Source: Clytia hemisphaerica
Taxonomy: Eukaryota > Cnidaria > Hydrozoa > Leptothecata > Clytiidae
NCBI GenBank assembly: GCA_902728285.1
Contig: CACVBU010000939.1
Coordinates: 1,674,001-1,738,000 of the forward strand
Reading direction: 5' to 3'
DNA: 64,000 bases
Positions 47,078 through 59,749 of the stretch are shown one piece after another. Within the stretch, counting starts at the first letter, position 1, and every line of letters begins with the position of its first letter. Made by a program: the position numbers and the translations under genes. The notes under the pieces are model-generated. The model saw only the letters and a list, made by a program, of their open reading frames with translations. It did not search any database and had not been told where the DNA came from.

Positions 47078-49271
47078 TCAATTGAAAACATTATCATCAT
47101 TATTGTTCGGTATTTTACCATTTCTTAATAAGGAGGTTGCACCTGAATCACTTCTCAAGAGTGAAAGAGAGCCTGAATTGTTCTGTAAATTAACCAAACT
47201 TTGATTAGGGGTAGTTTGTAGCGTTGTAACGTTTGTAAGACTTCCTCCAGACCCTCCAGAAGTTGTTGAAGTCTTTAATCTCTGAACTCGTAAAGATCCT
47301 GGAAGCAGCATATGAGCGTTCGAAAAAGTCCGTAATCGCTCTCGCAGGACTTTCTTATCACAACGACTACACAATAAAGCTTTAAAAGCCGTTCGAAAAT
47401 CAGGTGAACGAACTGCATATACGAAAAAGTTCATCATGGAATTTGAATAATGCATCCCTTTAGTGGCTGATATAAGTCCAATGGAAGACAACATTTTCGT
47501 TCTTAAAGACGGTGTACCAAAATAATAACACATGTTTACTGTGAAGAAAGGTAACCAGCATATGACAAAAAGTCCAATAATAATCGAAATGGTCTTAGCT
47601 ACACGTAAATCACGTGATAAATTGTTCTCTTGGTTACTGGCAACCATCATGGATCGTGCCGTGTAAAAAAGCATGAAATAACAACACACGATGATCACTA
47701 ACGGTAGAAGAAAAGCTACAATGAGGACGGCTAGAGTGTAATATTTCTCACCAACAGGATTCGGAAAATTGTATCGAATACCAGCTGTTAAAATTCCTAT
47801 ACACCAAATGATTCCGATTATAAAATAAAACGGTGGATCGTTGAGATTATGATGTGTTGTCGGATATTTGACAGCGAACATACGTTCAAAACTGATGGCG
47901 GTTAAGGAGAAGATTGACGTCGTTCCAAAGAGAACATCCAATATGATGAGATATTTGTATAACGGATGATTCTTCGTGATAAAGTCTATGAGGAAAAAAA
48001 GAGTTATCATTGTTATCATTGGAGATACTTTAACCTGTAGAGACTGGGTAGACGGGTTTACCAGATGTAATGGTAGAATATCCGAAGCCGCCGCATTGAT
48101 TTAGACATAGACACACTAACCTTTATATATCCCTGGACCAAGCTATATCCACCATCTTTGATCAGAGTTTGTTTTGGAATTGGTACCCGAAAAGAAGCCA
48201 AAAAAATTTACGTCTACCGGCACTATTATCATCAAAAGTATTCGAGGAAAATTAGATCTAGCGCTCTCGATGCATTTTCACCGCTATTGAGTAGTGCCGC
48301 CATTAGGGTACCAATTTCAAAAAAAAACTCGGATCAAAGACTTTAGGTTGGCTGGGATTGAGTAACCTGGTCCAGGAATATATAAAGGTCAGTGCATAGA
48401 CATAGAACTCTGACTTCAATTCTTCCTAGTAGACTCAAAAATGCTTTCCAAAGGGTTTATGTGCAAGAGAAGACGATTTACAAAATCAGTATTGAATCTA
48501 CAACTCAAAGTCGTGTAGGGAGAGGAGCAGTGGTATGCAATTTACCCGGGTCTGCAACATTTTTCCCAAGCTGCATTTTTTATACCGGTTTCTAAAGCAT
48601 TGTATCTCAATAAACGGTGTTATCCCTAAAATCGCATTTAACGAATTATGAGGTAAGAATGTCCAAAAAGTAGCTCTATCTCGTACCAAGAGCAGATCTC
48701 GACCCTTTTTTATTATTGAAAATGTAAGCTAAGTGACTCTGTACAAGTTTAAAATTGGAATTTGATCCATTCATTACATAATGTTTTCTTTTGAACAGAG
48801 GTGTTTTGCCAGTAATGACAAATATTAAACAATTTTTCTCTAGCTTTGATTTGCCACTACTGGTGCAAAAATGCAAAAATCTGGGAAATATCCGCAGAAA
48901 ACATTACGTCATGAATATCATCACTTACTGAGCAACGAAGAAATCCAGAATGGTATTGAAATCAATCCAACCATCGTATCTGTAACAGCCAAGTTAATAA
49001 CAAATAAATTGGTTTTAGTTCTTAATCTTCGAGCTCCATTAAAATACGCCAGTATAACCAACAGATTGACGAAAATCACAATGACGGAGATAAAACATAA
49101 CGATACAATCTCCCATACGGAGGGCTGGTATTCAGGTATTGGAAAATTGACGGCCTTTGTATTATTTGGGATGCATGTTATATTGGTTGTGTTATGTGTA
49201 ACAAGGGTACCATTACATGTGATATTAAATTGGTTTGTATCTGGAGTCACGGTTGTTGTTAAATTCAACAT
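47078..49271 (-). CDS. Rhodopsin-class GPCR, biogenic-amine-like (2 coding exons)
   Basis: The coding exons are 49271-48929 and 47985-47078 on the minus strand (phase-1 intron), about 416 residues. The acceptor ends a TTTTTTTCCTCATAG tract and restores the frame. The N-terminus has six N-glycosylation sequons (N3, N16, N20, N27, N30, N36). Family landmarks: Asn69 in TM1; Asp98 in TM2 (NLAVTD); Asp131 in TM3, the residue that binds the amine in aminergic receptors; Trp175 in TM4; Pro209 and Tyr217 in TM5; and CWLPFF in TM6 (257-262). Oddities: DRY is ERM (148-150), NPxxY is NFFVY (300-304), and the TM3 and ECL2 cysteines are absent. The tail is Ser/Thr-rich. An acceptor at 49287-49289 just upstream suggests a spliced 5' untranslated region. 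The ligand is unknown; melatonin- or opsin-like relatives cannot be excluded. Confidence 0.88.
48100..48407. mobile_element. Inverted-repeat MITE in the intron of the amine-like receptor
   Basis: AGACATAGACACACTAACC, then TTTATATATCCCTGGACCA, and later GGTACC at the left are mirrored at the right by GGTACCAATTTC, TGGTCCAGGAATATATAAAG and GCATAGACATAGA. Small frames inside are not exons. Confidence 0.8.
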
Positions 49272-49332
49272 TTTAATGAGTATACCCTGTAAATAAGAAA
49301 AGGTACAGTTAAGAATAAAATTGCCAAATAAA

Positions 49333-49405
49333 TACAGCTACCTCTCTCTAATTCGATCTTGGTGGGACAAAGACGTTTCTTTGAATTAGAGAGAGATTAC
49401 TGTAC
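49333..49405. mobile_element. Tiny inverted-repeat element
   Basis: TACAGCTACCTCTCTCTAATTC and GAATTAGAGAGAGATTACTGTA face each other about 30 bp apart. It lies just upstream of the amine-like receptor's acceptor. It looks like a minimal MITE or solo tips of a larger element. Confidence 0.5.
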
Positions 49406-50251
49406 AACCGTACTTTCACTACGTCGCTGGCATCCACTAACGAATTTATGCTCTTATACACTATACTACCTGCAGTTTTGTAGATGTCTGAAATTAAGAC
49501 AATGCTTTTGCGGGTTAAAAATCCCGCGAGGTCAAGAAATCGTTTCTTGAAAAGTTATAAGTACGAAACACTTCCAAATACTTCACATCCCTAACATAAG
49601 CTTTTCAATTTTCTCCAGAATAGAAAAAAAATCTGTGATCATCCTTCCAACAAAGTATCATATTTTAAGGGTTGTTGAAAAGTAATTCTTTAGGTGAAAG
49701 AAAAAACCCCAAACTTCCCTGTTAATAAGTATCAAATTCGACCGCAAAACGAGATACCTTATCAATCAACAAAACTGAAAGGTCATTCAAATCACTGTTT
49801 TAAGAAAACAAGCACAACAGGACAAACTTTAAGACTAAAAAGGTCTTGTTACTCAGATAACCTGAACAGGAGAGTTTTTACATCGAGCACTAACTTGAAG
49901 CTAAATCGTTGAGCCACTTAAATGAGGGTATTCAGGAAACTCGGGAAGAATATATATCTTATTAAAGAATTCTTGAAGTTCTGATGCCATTTGCCATTTA
50001 TAAAACGAAGAGGAGTAGATTGTAACAGCCTCACGATCAAGTTTTGTAAAAATGAAAATGTACAATGAATGTATACCCCGACAGTAACAAACACTCGTTG
50101 GGACACCCAGTATATAATCACCAATCAAAATACATTTTTAAGCTTACATAACTTGACAATCTATTCGTTTATAAGCATCAAAGATGGAAATTTTCTTTGC
50201 ACTTCCCTCAACGATGCGTAAATCGACTGCTAATGTATGATCATTCCATCC

Positions 50252-50574
50252 TCTTCAACTCATCGAGTTTAAAGGCCGAAGGGCTAGAGGCGAGACTCGT
50301 GGATGGGAAATGAAACCACTTATTTCCCATCCAGAACGCATTCGCGTAGTTTTTACACAAATTCCGGATTAAAACTAAATAAAATCTATACCTAGATTTA
50401 AAAAAAGGTTAGTCGACTCTAAAACAAACGAACCGCTAAATACAATCTGTCGTCATGATTACGGCGCTTTCTATGCGCGTTTTGGATGGGAAATAAGTGG
50501 CTTCAATTTCTCTTGCCTGAGAAGGGTTAAAGGCTCGCCTCTAGCCCTTCGGGCTTGAAACTCAATGCTTCAAC
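50252..50574. mobile_element. Palindromic MITE with CCGAAGGGCTAGAGGCGAG arms
   Basis: GAGTTTAAAGGCCGAAGGGC...GAGGCGAG at the left is mirrored by CTCGCCTCTAGCCCTTCGGG...AAACTC at the right. A second inner pair (GGATGGGAAAT / ATTTCCCATCC) adds a stem. There is no coding content. Confidence 0.8.
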
Positions 50575-51157
50575 TGACTCGAGTAGAAATTTACTGGCTA
50601 AATAAGTGAGTGAAAAATGAACGAGGCAGGTTTTTAATAAAGTTGAACGGGACCTTCATTCTTGGAAAATATTTTCTTTTTCCAGATATTCCATAAAAAA
50701 GGGAAAATTGATAAACAAACAGAAAAAATCTGCCCTGATGAAAATAAAAAATCCCAAAACTGAAACGTTCTAAATGAAAAAGTTGTTTGAAAACTAACAG
50801 ACAAAAATTTCCAAAATAAATAGAAATTTTAGTGTAAATATTTCTGCAAATATCAAATAAAACCTGGGTTTTATAAAACACCTAAAACAGTTGAAAGGAA
50901 AATTAATTTTACTACAATCACTCTCCAGTTAAGGGATGAGGTAGTTCTCTCTGACTATAAATTTAATTTTTTATTATGAGACCAAAATAAAATATTCAAA
51001 AGCCTTTTCACTAGTTGACAAACTTGGGTCAATTTGAGAAAAGATATTGGGAAAACAGAAGCACAGTGTAGTGACATTTTACCGTCATGGTAAACGTGAA
51101 AGTCACTCAGAGGGGACAAACAAAAACAAAAACTCAGTACAGGTATTAACTATTCGA

Positions 51158-51480
51158 GGCCGGGTAGCTCAGTCGGTAGAGCATTCGCCTTAGAATCTAA
51201 GGGTTGTGGGTTCGATCCCCGGTTACTGCTAACTCAGCGAATGAGTAGCTTAGATTGGGTAATCTGAACTAAGCGGTAAGTTACTGGGAGCTTAGAGTAG
51301 GTGTAGGCGCTCCACCCCAGCATTCGATCTCCCAGGTCTAGCGCAAATAGAAAAGGGGATAGACTCCCTCACACCCGGTTCCGCCGAACCGTATATTCGT
51401 AGCCATCCCGGTGGATTTCAAAACTTCAACCAGATCACCAGATCAACGAGACAGGGGTGTTTGAAAAAAACTCGCTGACC
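51158..51480 (+). mobile_element. tRNA-derived SINE candidate
   Basis: The head has TAGCTCAGTCGGTAGAGC (A box, 51166-51183) and GGGTTCGATCCCC (B box, 51208-51220) at tRNA spacing. It cannot be a working tRNA: the anticodon stem is mispaired at its top, position 33 is G instead of T, and the acceptor ends do not pair. About 200 bp of unrelated GC-richer sequence follows, with GCGCTCCACCCCAGCATTC. The 3' limit is unclear. CGAGACAGGGGTGT at 51448 may be the edge of a different element. Confidence 0.6.
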
Positions 51481-52290
51481 TGGCAAAGACACGTTGAAAG
51501 AGAATGCTGATCTTCCAAAGGCTTTAAGAACTATCTCAGTGTTTTGAGAACATTCGAATCGATAGATACTACATGTATACCATTAAGCCAATTAATATAC
51601 TTCTGTAAAAACTCACTACATCATATCAAACAGGAAAAAAGCTGAAAATCATAAATTTGATGCTACCTCTATTCTAATTGGATGAAAGCTTGATCAAAAC
51701 ATACAATGAGAACTTCAATCTCAAATTAATTGCCAAGGCATTTTCTTATCAAGCTATAACAATCAAAAAATCAGTTCTTATTAATCATAAATGTCAGATT
51801 TCAGCGATTTTCTACACGCGAATAATACCGTTAAGCTTGTTTTCTCTTCCTTATTAAAACCTTGAAGAATTTTTCTTTGGAATGAGAACCGACTAAGTAT
51901 TCTCCAATATGTAAACTTCTTTACACATGTTCTTTTATGAGAACAATGCTGAACCTTGAATAGTATTTAAGAGCAAATTAAAGGAAAAATCAATGAAAAA
52001 GCAGTACTAAGCCTAAAATATCTTAGTTCTACCATAAATATTAGAGCAAGATAAGAGTGCCAAAAAATGAGAACAATTGACCCGAATCAGAAACAGGTTC
52101 TTATTAAAAAAAGCTTTTTGAGTAAAATCTAATACATCTCCTGGGTCAGTGTCCTTGAAAAGTAGCAATGGTATAATCTAAAAACAAACGAAACCAAAGA
52201 AAAGCCAAGCTTTCAGACGACCAAACAACAAACAAATCTTGGAGGAAAACTTTCAACAAATCAAAAATAGAACCTCCCACAAGAAACAAA

Positions 52291-52388
52291 CCCAGCTGGC
52301 ACACAACGTTGTTTCAACGTTCATCTAACGTTATATGGATGTTGTGAACGTTAGATAAACGTCGAAACAACGTTGTGTGTCAGCTGGG
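52291..52388. mobile_element. Short palindromic element CCCAGCTG(G/A)CACACAACGTTG
   Basis: Both ends read CCCAGCTG(G/A)CACACAACGTT going inward, with repeated AACGTT words and a centre near GATGTTGTGAACG. A half copy lies at 37925-37988 and a diverged one at 54992-55090. Confidence 0.88.
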
Positions 52389-54991
52389 AATGTAGAATGC
52401 GTGCATGCATTGACATGCTCGACTTACTCCGAAGAGAAGTAAGAGAACTATAAGCGAGTTAAGCAGAAGCCATTTACGCAGTGAACCGTTTGTGTGCGTA
52501 CCCGCCTGTATATATCTTATTAAAGCAATACCGTACACAAAGTCTTATGTACAGGCCGACACACGCACGCATACCATGAAAATCCTCTTACTTCAAAGTC
52601 GCAACTGGCGTTTGGTTTCGGAGATTTTACAAATCAAAGGCTTTCTTCTCTGTCATAAAATCACTAAATACCAAATTACTTAATACTGCCTTTATTTTCA
52701 AAAAGGTATAGATAATTAGAATTAAAGAAAATAAATCACAGCTTATGAACAGCCTAAAATTCATTAAAAGATTGTTAGTCTGAGAATGCATAAACCAATA
52801 GAATTGAATCAAGCAGAACGAATCAACCAATCAGAAAAAAGGATAAACTCGATCAAGATGGGGTCTTTGGAAGAATCCTTCAAGACAAGAAACAAGTTAT
52901 ATAAGAATTTTATACCAAACCAAAATGGATTCATATCAAATAAAAACCAAGAAAATTTTGCAGGGTCAAAAATATCATAAAGAAAGAAGTAACTCGATAT
53001 TATTAACAGAAAATACACAGACTTGTAATGCTGTTTATATCTCATATAACATTTCTAAAACAAATGAACTAAGCTACCTCAGAGATAAATTTCTATCAAA
53101 CACCTCAACATAAATATTAGTTTTGACAAGTTTTCTGAAACGATAGATACAATACAGATACAGATATTGACTTTTTAAAAGAACAGAGACTGACACGCCA
53201 GTAGGGGAGTCGGCTCGGTTTTTAGGGTTTTTTTGGATATTATTCTCTCTAAATTATAAACAACTTATATTATTAGTTGTAATGGTTAAAGAAGGGTAAA
53301 TCCTAGCCCGTTCGTAACACTTAAATTCCCGAGTGGTAGCTATTATTTTTCACAGGTGCAATTCTTCAAAGTTGTGGAATACGATACGATAAGTTTTAAT
53401 TGAGCCCGACCAGCATGGCTCTAACCTTGTTTCAGCAGGGTCTCAAAATATTTGATTTCAATGTCATGAAGATCCATCACGATGCATTGTAAAACTACGA
53501 AATGTTGACGAAATCAATTTTTTTTCAGATACCCATCTGTAACATTCGGATGAAAGCTAATTCAAACGATATTCTATTCTTTGGGTTTTTAGGGCAACCT
53601 AAAACAGTACAAGACCACCTACTCGGACCCTTTTTTTATCAAAAATACTTCAGTTGTATAAAAATAAAACAACGGGAACTCAAAGAAATCCTACTGATAG
53701 GAAAAACGAAAAATAAAATCCTACCCCATGAAGTCTGGCAGCGTCACGTTAATAATTTCACTAAATAGCTAGATGGAAAAATCGGATGAAATGAAAAATA
53801 AACACCAAGTTGGTTGAATCAGGATAAAATCTCATGTAACGGGAAAAGTAAGGAGCAGGCCGATTCATCACTCACAAAAAATCAACTTTTTGCAAGAAAG
53901 GTTTCTTTTAATCTAACCCACAGCCACTCCTCAAGATATGATCTCGTTACAAACATGGGGCTCGTAGGTCATACTAAGTTGCAACAAACCTTTTGTCTGC
54001 AGACGTCAGTATACAAGACTTATGATGAAATTTTCTGTCCAATTCGATCCCACAAATGTTATAAATCCCAGAAAACATTTTCTATTTATTGACATCACTC
54101 AAAATGGTGACAATCTCCTTAAAACACTACCGCGGAAACGAGATAAAACAATTTTTATTGTAAAATAAAACAAAAATTTTAGCACCCAAAAAGGGTAAAA
54201 AAGGGTAATATTACATATTTATTATGTTAGTAATAAATTATGTATACATTAATAAACGGGATGTTAAAAAGAGCCAAAGCTCTACAAATATTAGTTCATT
54301 TTGTTTTATGGGACCAATTTTTTCATTTCGAGAAAGATTTTGTTTCTATTTAAAGGGGCTATATATATTTGATTGCTAATTATCCCCTACAAAAAGGTAC
54401 ACGAAAGAAATAAAAATGGCTTAAAAAGCATTACATATGAAAAATAATTAATTTCCTTCCAAACGTCTTTTTTGAGGCTTTCATCAAACATTAAAACGCA
54501 GCTGAATTTTAAGATGTTTTTTTTGAAGACTGGTTTATTTCGATGTTGCTGTCTTCTCAAAACTTCCTGTATCACCAAAGTTTTTTAGCAATCACTTTTC
54601 GAACCTTTTCACGCTTATTTTTGTGATATCTTTTGATAACCTTGTTTTCTTTTAACGAATTTAATTTTGGATTTTTTGAAACAAAGAAACCGATAAAATA
54701 TCTAGTTGGACCCCTAACGAGTTTTGAAGACAATATCAACAAAACAATAATATGCAAATTGCAAAACCCATAACTGTAACTCCATGAGCTCGATGAAATT
54801 GATTTTGGAATATCAAATTAAAAATATAAGGGCAATATTACAGTTAATTAACAAAGAAGAAACACCAACACAACCCACACCCACTAGGTTTAGCACAAGT
54901 ATGCAACAAAGTAGTTTTTTTATTTGGTACATGACCCGGTACCCCTAAGGTGTCTAGTACCTTCCCAGAAGGGTCTTCAATGAACCTTCAA

Positions 54992-55090
54992 TAAACCAAG
55001 GCCACCAGCTGGACCAACGTTCTTTCAACGTATTTATGTTCACGTCCTTTAACGTTACTGGGTGAAAAACGTTGTGTGTAGCGAGGCAGA
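54992..55090. repeat. Diverged copy of the AACGTT palindromic element
   Basis: CAGCTGGACCAACGTTCTTT at the left and AAAAACGTTGTGTGTAGCG at the right correspond to the ends of the 52291-52388 element. An inner TTTAACGTTACTGG is also present. It has decayed at both tips. Confidence 0.55.
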
Positions 55091-55796
55091 AGAATTAAAC
55101 TTTTCAGTGCCTCTGACAAAACCAGACACATCATCACCCCAAATGATTTCAAAGAAAAATATTTCTCAAAAGTTTTCATCGTTTAATATTAAAAACTTGC
55201 ATACTGGCAAGTGAGTGATATCGATTAGTTAATCCTTTAAAAATGTTAGGGAACTTGGTTTGACCTATTAAAATTGTATCGAAAAACTAACCTAAGCCCT
55301 TTTCAGGCATTTTACTCACATTTACTAATATTGAACAAAACGGTTTGAAAATAAGCCCAAATTCAACAACCCGCGTCTTCAGCGTAATACAATGATTTCA
55401 TGCTCCTGCTATTAAGCATAAGAGGAACCGCCGCACTGCATGAACTTTAAACAGTTCCGTTCTTTAAACCAAGCCTCACAAAAATAGAAATATGAGCTAC
55501 TTAATTGAAATCTTAAGCTGATAATAGATTTTCTATCATGGAAGTTTAAACAAAATGATGGTACATACATTTCATTAAAACTCTTTTAATCTTTAAAAGT
55601 TTTGCTCACTCGAACGTTAGAAACTTTCATAGAGATGAGAGGTTTTTGGTTTTGGAAAACTGACAACTAGATACTAGAAAATCATAAAAATAACGGATTT
55701 CACTGAGTAAATCTTGTTGTTGAGTCTCGGGTCTGGTACGGAGAATTTTAGATAAAAGGAAATCATGCACTTTTAAAATCTTATCCTTTTTACCCT

Positions 55797-56056
55797 TGTA
55801 CTTTCGGGTACCTAATAGCCGCCCCCCCCCGCTAATTAATTTTCCACCCAGGACATTCTTATTCCAACCACCCCCCCGCTTATTAATTTTTGGAAAAATG
55901 TTTTTGAAAGTTCCCACTTTTGTACTGATTCTGCTGTATTAGCCTCCTGTTCAAGAATTTTCCACCCAGGACATTCTTATTCCAACCCCCCGCCTACTTT
56001 TCGATTTTTTCCCCCCCCTGTATTCCATCCCGGTATTAGGTACCCGAGAGTATATG
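55797..56056. mobile_element. Element with CGGGTACCTAATA ends and C-runs
   Basis: CTTTCGGGTACCTAATAGCC at the left and GGTATTAGGTACCCGAGAG at the right are inverted repeats. Inside, the phrase CCACCCAGGACATTCTTATT occurs twice (about 55848 and 55962), each followed by C-runs. It borders the C-rich tract that follows. Confidence 0.75.
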
Positions 56057-56470
56057 GTCCCGGTCCGGGGCGGGGTCCTTGGAGTAGTGTCTTCCCGGGG
56101 AGACTTCGATTTACGTAATCTGTGGCCCCCCGTCTCTCAAATTTGACATTTTCTCCCTTGGCCCGAGATTTACAATTTTTGGCTGCATGAAAAACACTCT
56201 CTACTTTATTTCTGGATTCTTTTTCAATTTCATTTCAACAATATTTCCTAGCTTTCAAGCTCTAGGTAGTTTTTTCTGTGGCCACCAACGGTGTTGCCTT
56301 TTAGCATTGTCTGAGATATCTTTAAATTGCACAATCTTGACCTAGTTTGAAATGGCTTAGAGGGTTTGGGCATCATTGTTTGATTCATTTTTAAGGTACC
56401 TTAGTGTCACCAGGAGGTTTGGGGCCCCCCCGTAGGGTAGTTAAAATCCATTATTAGCCCAGTGGTAATA

Positions 56471-59400
56471 GGGGGGGGGGGGGGTGGGAAATATGCCCAT
56501 CTTTTTGTTTTCCTTCCCTTTTCACGCTGGATGCAACTTTCTGCTTTTCTTCTAAATATTCCAACACTGGAAACCTTTCGCACTTTTCCCATGCCCCTTT
56601 GGCTTACACCGTCTTTTCTTCCTTACTACGTTTTGGACCCCCATCTCTTTTGACCTACGTCCTCATGTCATGGACCTTGTGTCGACACCCGCTTCTTAGA
56701 ACACCCCCCACGCCCCTTCACCTACCGGGCCCGGACCTCACCCCCTCCTCACTGAACCCACACCCCACCCCGCCCGCGCCGCGCGCGCCCACCCGAGTCA
56801 GTTGTCTCACATAGACACCTCACCCACCCCCCCCCCCCCCGCGCCCACCCCCCCCACAGACACCAATGGTCACGCATCGCGGTCCTTTCCCTTTTTCTTC
56901 CTTCAGCACCCCCCCAGTGCCGAGACGCCACCCCTGCGCCACCCCCGGCCACCCCCGTCACCAGCGCCCAGCCACCCCGCCCACACCCCTCACTCAAACT
57001 CCGCACTCATATCCCGCACCACCCCTGCTCATCTCTCTTACACCCCACAGCACACTCTCTCATGTCTCCCCCAAACACCACACCACACCCATGACGCCCA
57101 CTTCCTCACTTTTTTTTCAGTCTTTTTTTTTGTGTGTGACTACCCTGAGTATGTCTCCTCTTCGCCAACTTTTTGACAGACAGCCCAACCCCCCCTCCCC
57201 CTTCCACACCCCCCCCCCTTCGTTATAGACTCGAACCACCCAAACAACACACACACACTTCTCACCATACACCGATCCATATCTACCAACCAACCTTCTT
57301 GCGCAGCGCCTCAAACCCCACAAAACACACCAACCTTTCAGACCCCACACACAATACACAACAACCAACCACAACACACCCACCCCCACAACCACCCTCT
57401 CCACCCACCCACTCCCAACCCCACCAACACCCCCAAACTAATCTATCCTCTCCGCTTATCCCCAGCACCTACGGCCTGGGCAACTTACACAACACACACC
57501 ACCCCGACCACCTAGCACCGCCACCTACAACCTGCTTTCCCACACCAACACCCACCCACAGCTGCACCCGACCGTTTCTCACACACAGCACCTTCCTCTA
57601 TCACTGTCGGTCTCTACGGACCACCACCACACCCACCACTACTTGTGGACCTTTCCGGTCTATCTTTACCACCCGCCCTTCCCGACCCCCACACCTCTCT
57701 CTTATACTCAGAAGCAACACCACATGCACATATCTTACTCTTGAGATCGTAACTCTACGCGTCCACTACCCCCTCCCTCTGAGACGTAAAACCATAACCC
57801 CCACAAATACCATTCTATGTGAGACACGCACACCCAGCATATGACACACTCCCCCCACACATCAAAACACACACACACACCCACCAAAACACTCCCCACA
57901 CCCTCAACCCACACTACATCACCACTTATACACTCCAACCAAAGAACCCAACACGTCTATCAGAGACACACTAATACCACCGTACGCGCTATAATACGCC
58001 AGACGCCCCTCAACCACACTACCCATACGCACCAGCCTCGAGTCCTCTTAACTATTCGTCCCCCCCACCACACTTAACACCACACAAACATATAACCCCG
58101 CCCCCCCACTACAGAAGAAACTAGATGACCCAACCCCAACATAACACACACCCACACCTAACAAACCCCCTCAACTCTCGCCTCTTTTCTAGTATTCTGG
58201 CACTACCCATAAACTTAATATTATCCTACTAGAGACCCTATCTATACTTGCCCGACTTGTCACTACCTGCACCACACCCCCCCAACCCTAACACACACAC
58301 ACCCCCCCACACCACCACAAACCCCCAACATCACTACCCTCAACCACCACCCCATACCAACAACCCCACCCCCCCCACCCCCCCCCCCCCCCCCCCCCAC
58401 ACCCCCCCCCCCCCCTCCACAAAACAACCCCAAACCCCCCCCCAACCCCCCACAACACAACAAAAACCCAAAACACCCCCCCACCACACAACACAAACCA
58501 ACAACACACACACACCCAACAACACCAACACCAAAAAACCACACACCACACACCACCACACAAAAAAACACAAAAAACACACACAAAACAACACCCCCCC
58601 CACCCACCCACCAACAACCCAACCACACACAAAAAACCCCCCCACCCCCAACAAAACCAACACCCACACACCACCCCCCCCCACCCACACCCATCACACC
58701 CTCCTACCCATGCCACCACAGACCCAACAATACAACACACCCGAAACACCTAATAGTACGCACACCAGCCCGACTCACCCACAACGCGATCCTCACCCAA
58801 CTCCCTCCTCTCCGGGCGCCACTACCCTAACCCCCTCGCCACTTCATTTTTTAAATTTACAATACTCTCTGACCAAATCCCACCCCCCAACCCCACCCCC
58901 ACCCCCTCTCCCCCACACCACTGACCGCTCCGTACGATCTCTTTAACCACAAAATCCGCCCGCCCCCCGCCCACCCCAACACAACCCGTATCCTTAACCC
59001 CCCCACCCCCCCAACCCCGCACCACCTCACGACCACCCCCACACCCCTCCAGTACCCCCCCCCCCCCCACCCCCGCAGCCCGCCACCCCCCCTGCTTCGA
59101 CTCTCTGCTTCACATGCCCACTCGTCGACCACACGTCCATCCCAGCACCAACTAAGCTCCTAACTAACCACCGCCGCTCACCCTACACCACCCAACCGCC
59201 CCCTACACCTGCTACCACCGCACCCCTCCCCCCTGCGCAAACCCTTCCCAAAGCATACCAACTACAGAAACACATATCCCCTCCGACGCCAAAATCGTCG
59301 ACAAACCCTTCTCCCTCTAAAGATCCTCAAAACCAACAAACGCACCACCCCCCCCCCTCCCCCCCCCCCCCCAAAACCACCCAACCACCACCCCCCCACC

Positions 59401-59745
59401 CCCCCCCCCCCGTTGTCAACTACCACTTCTCCCGACCACACCGCCCCCACCCACCAACCCCCCCACACACCGAACTCGATAACCACCCCCCCCACCCCAG
59501 ACTCCCCTTCCCCTTAACCAACTTGATCTACCAAACTACCCCACACTACACAACCCCCATCCTTCCCCCCCTCACCCCACAAGCAAAGTGAACGGCCGCC
59601 CTCTTACCCTCCCACACACCACCCCCCACCTACTCATCCACCCCCCCCCCCCCCCCCCCACCCCCCCCCCACCCCCCCTATTTCATTGACCCACACAACG
59701 ACTGCCGATTTGGGCTAACACCCCCCGAGGAAAACCCACCATCCC
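56471..59745. repeat. C-rich, nearly G-free low-complexity tract
   Basis: After a run of 14 G (56471-56484) the + strand becomes steadily richer in C and A and poorer in G and T. From about 58260 to 58720 it is almost only C and A, with C-runs above 15. Normal AT-rich sequence resumes at about 59750. Long Pro/Thr/His frames on + and Gly/Val/Cys frames on - result from this composition. It could be a true simple-sequence expansion, or a low-quality or mis-assembled filler after a homopolymer. Confidence 0.85.
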
Positions 59746-59749
59746 CCCC

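Larger units (their letters stand above)
51490..55790. other. No supported gene
   Basis: AT-rich sequence with scattered short frames. The frame at 53502-53768 reads like ordinary protein but has no recognisable domain, no partner exons and no conserved motif, so it is not called. Small palindromic elements at 52291-52388 and 54992-55090 are listed separately. Confidence 0.4.

Noticed and set aside
47986..48019. Upstream extension of the receptor's second exon to the in-frame ATG at 48019
   Set aside because: A strong polypyrimidine tract and AG lie just downstream. Splicing there restores the frame with the first exon and a normal TM2-TM3 loop.
48871..49296. 141-codon + frame
   Set aside because: It is the antisense shadow of the first coding exon of the amine-like receptor.
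51158..51229. A tRNA gene
   Set aside because: The A and B boxes are good, but the anticodon stem is broken, U33 is missing and the acceptor arms do not pair. A SINE head explains it better.
53502..53768. 88-codon + frame with protein-like composition
   Set aside because: No recognised domain, no convincing splice context and no repeated copy to judge by. Too weak to call.
57173..58946. Long Pro/Thr/His-rich + frames and Gly/Val/Cys-rich - frames
   Set aside because: They follow from the C/A composition of the tract on both strands and have no domain, start context or splice signals.
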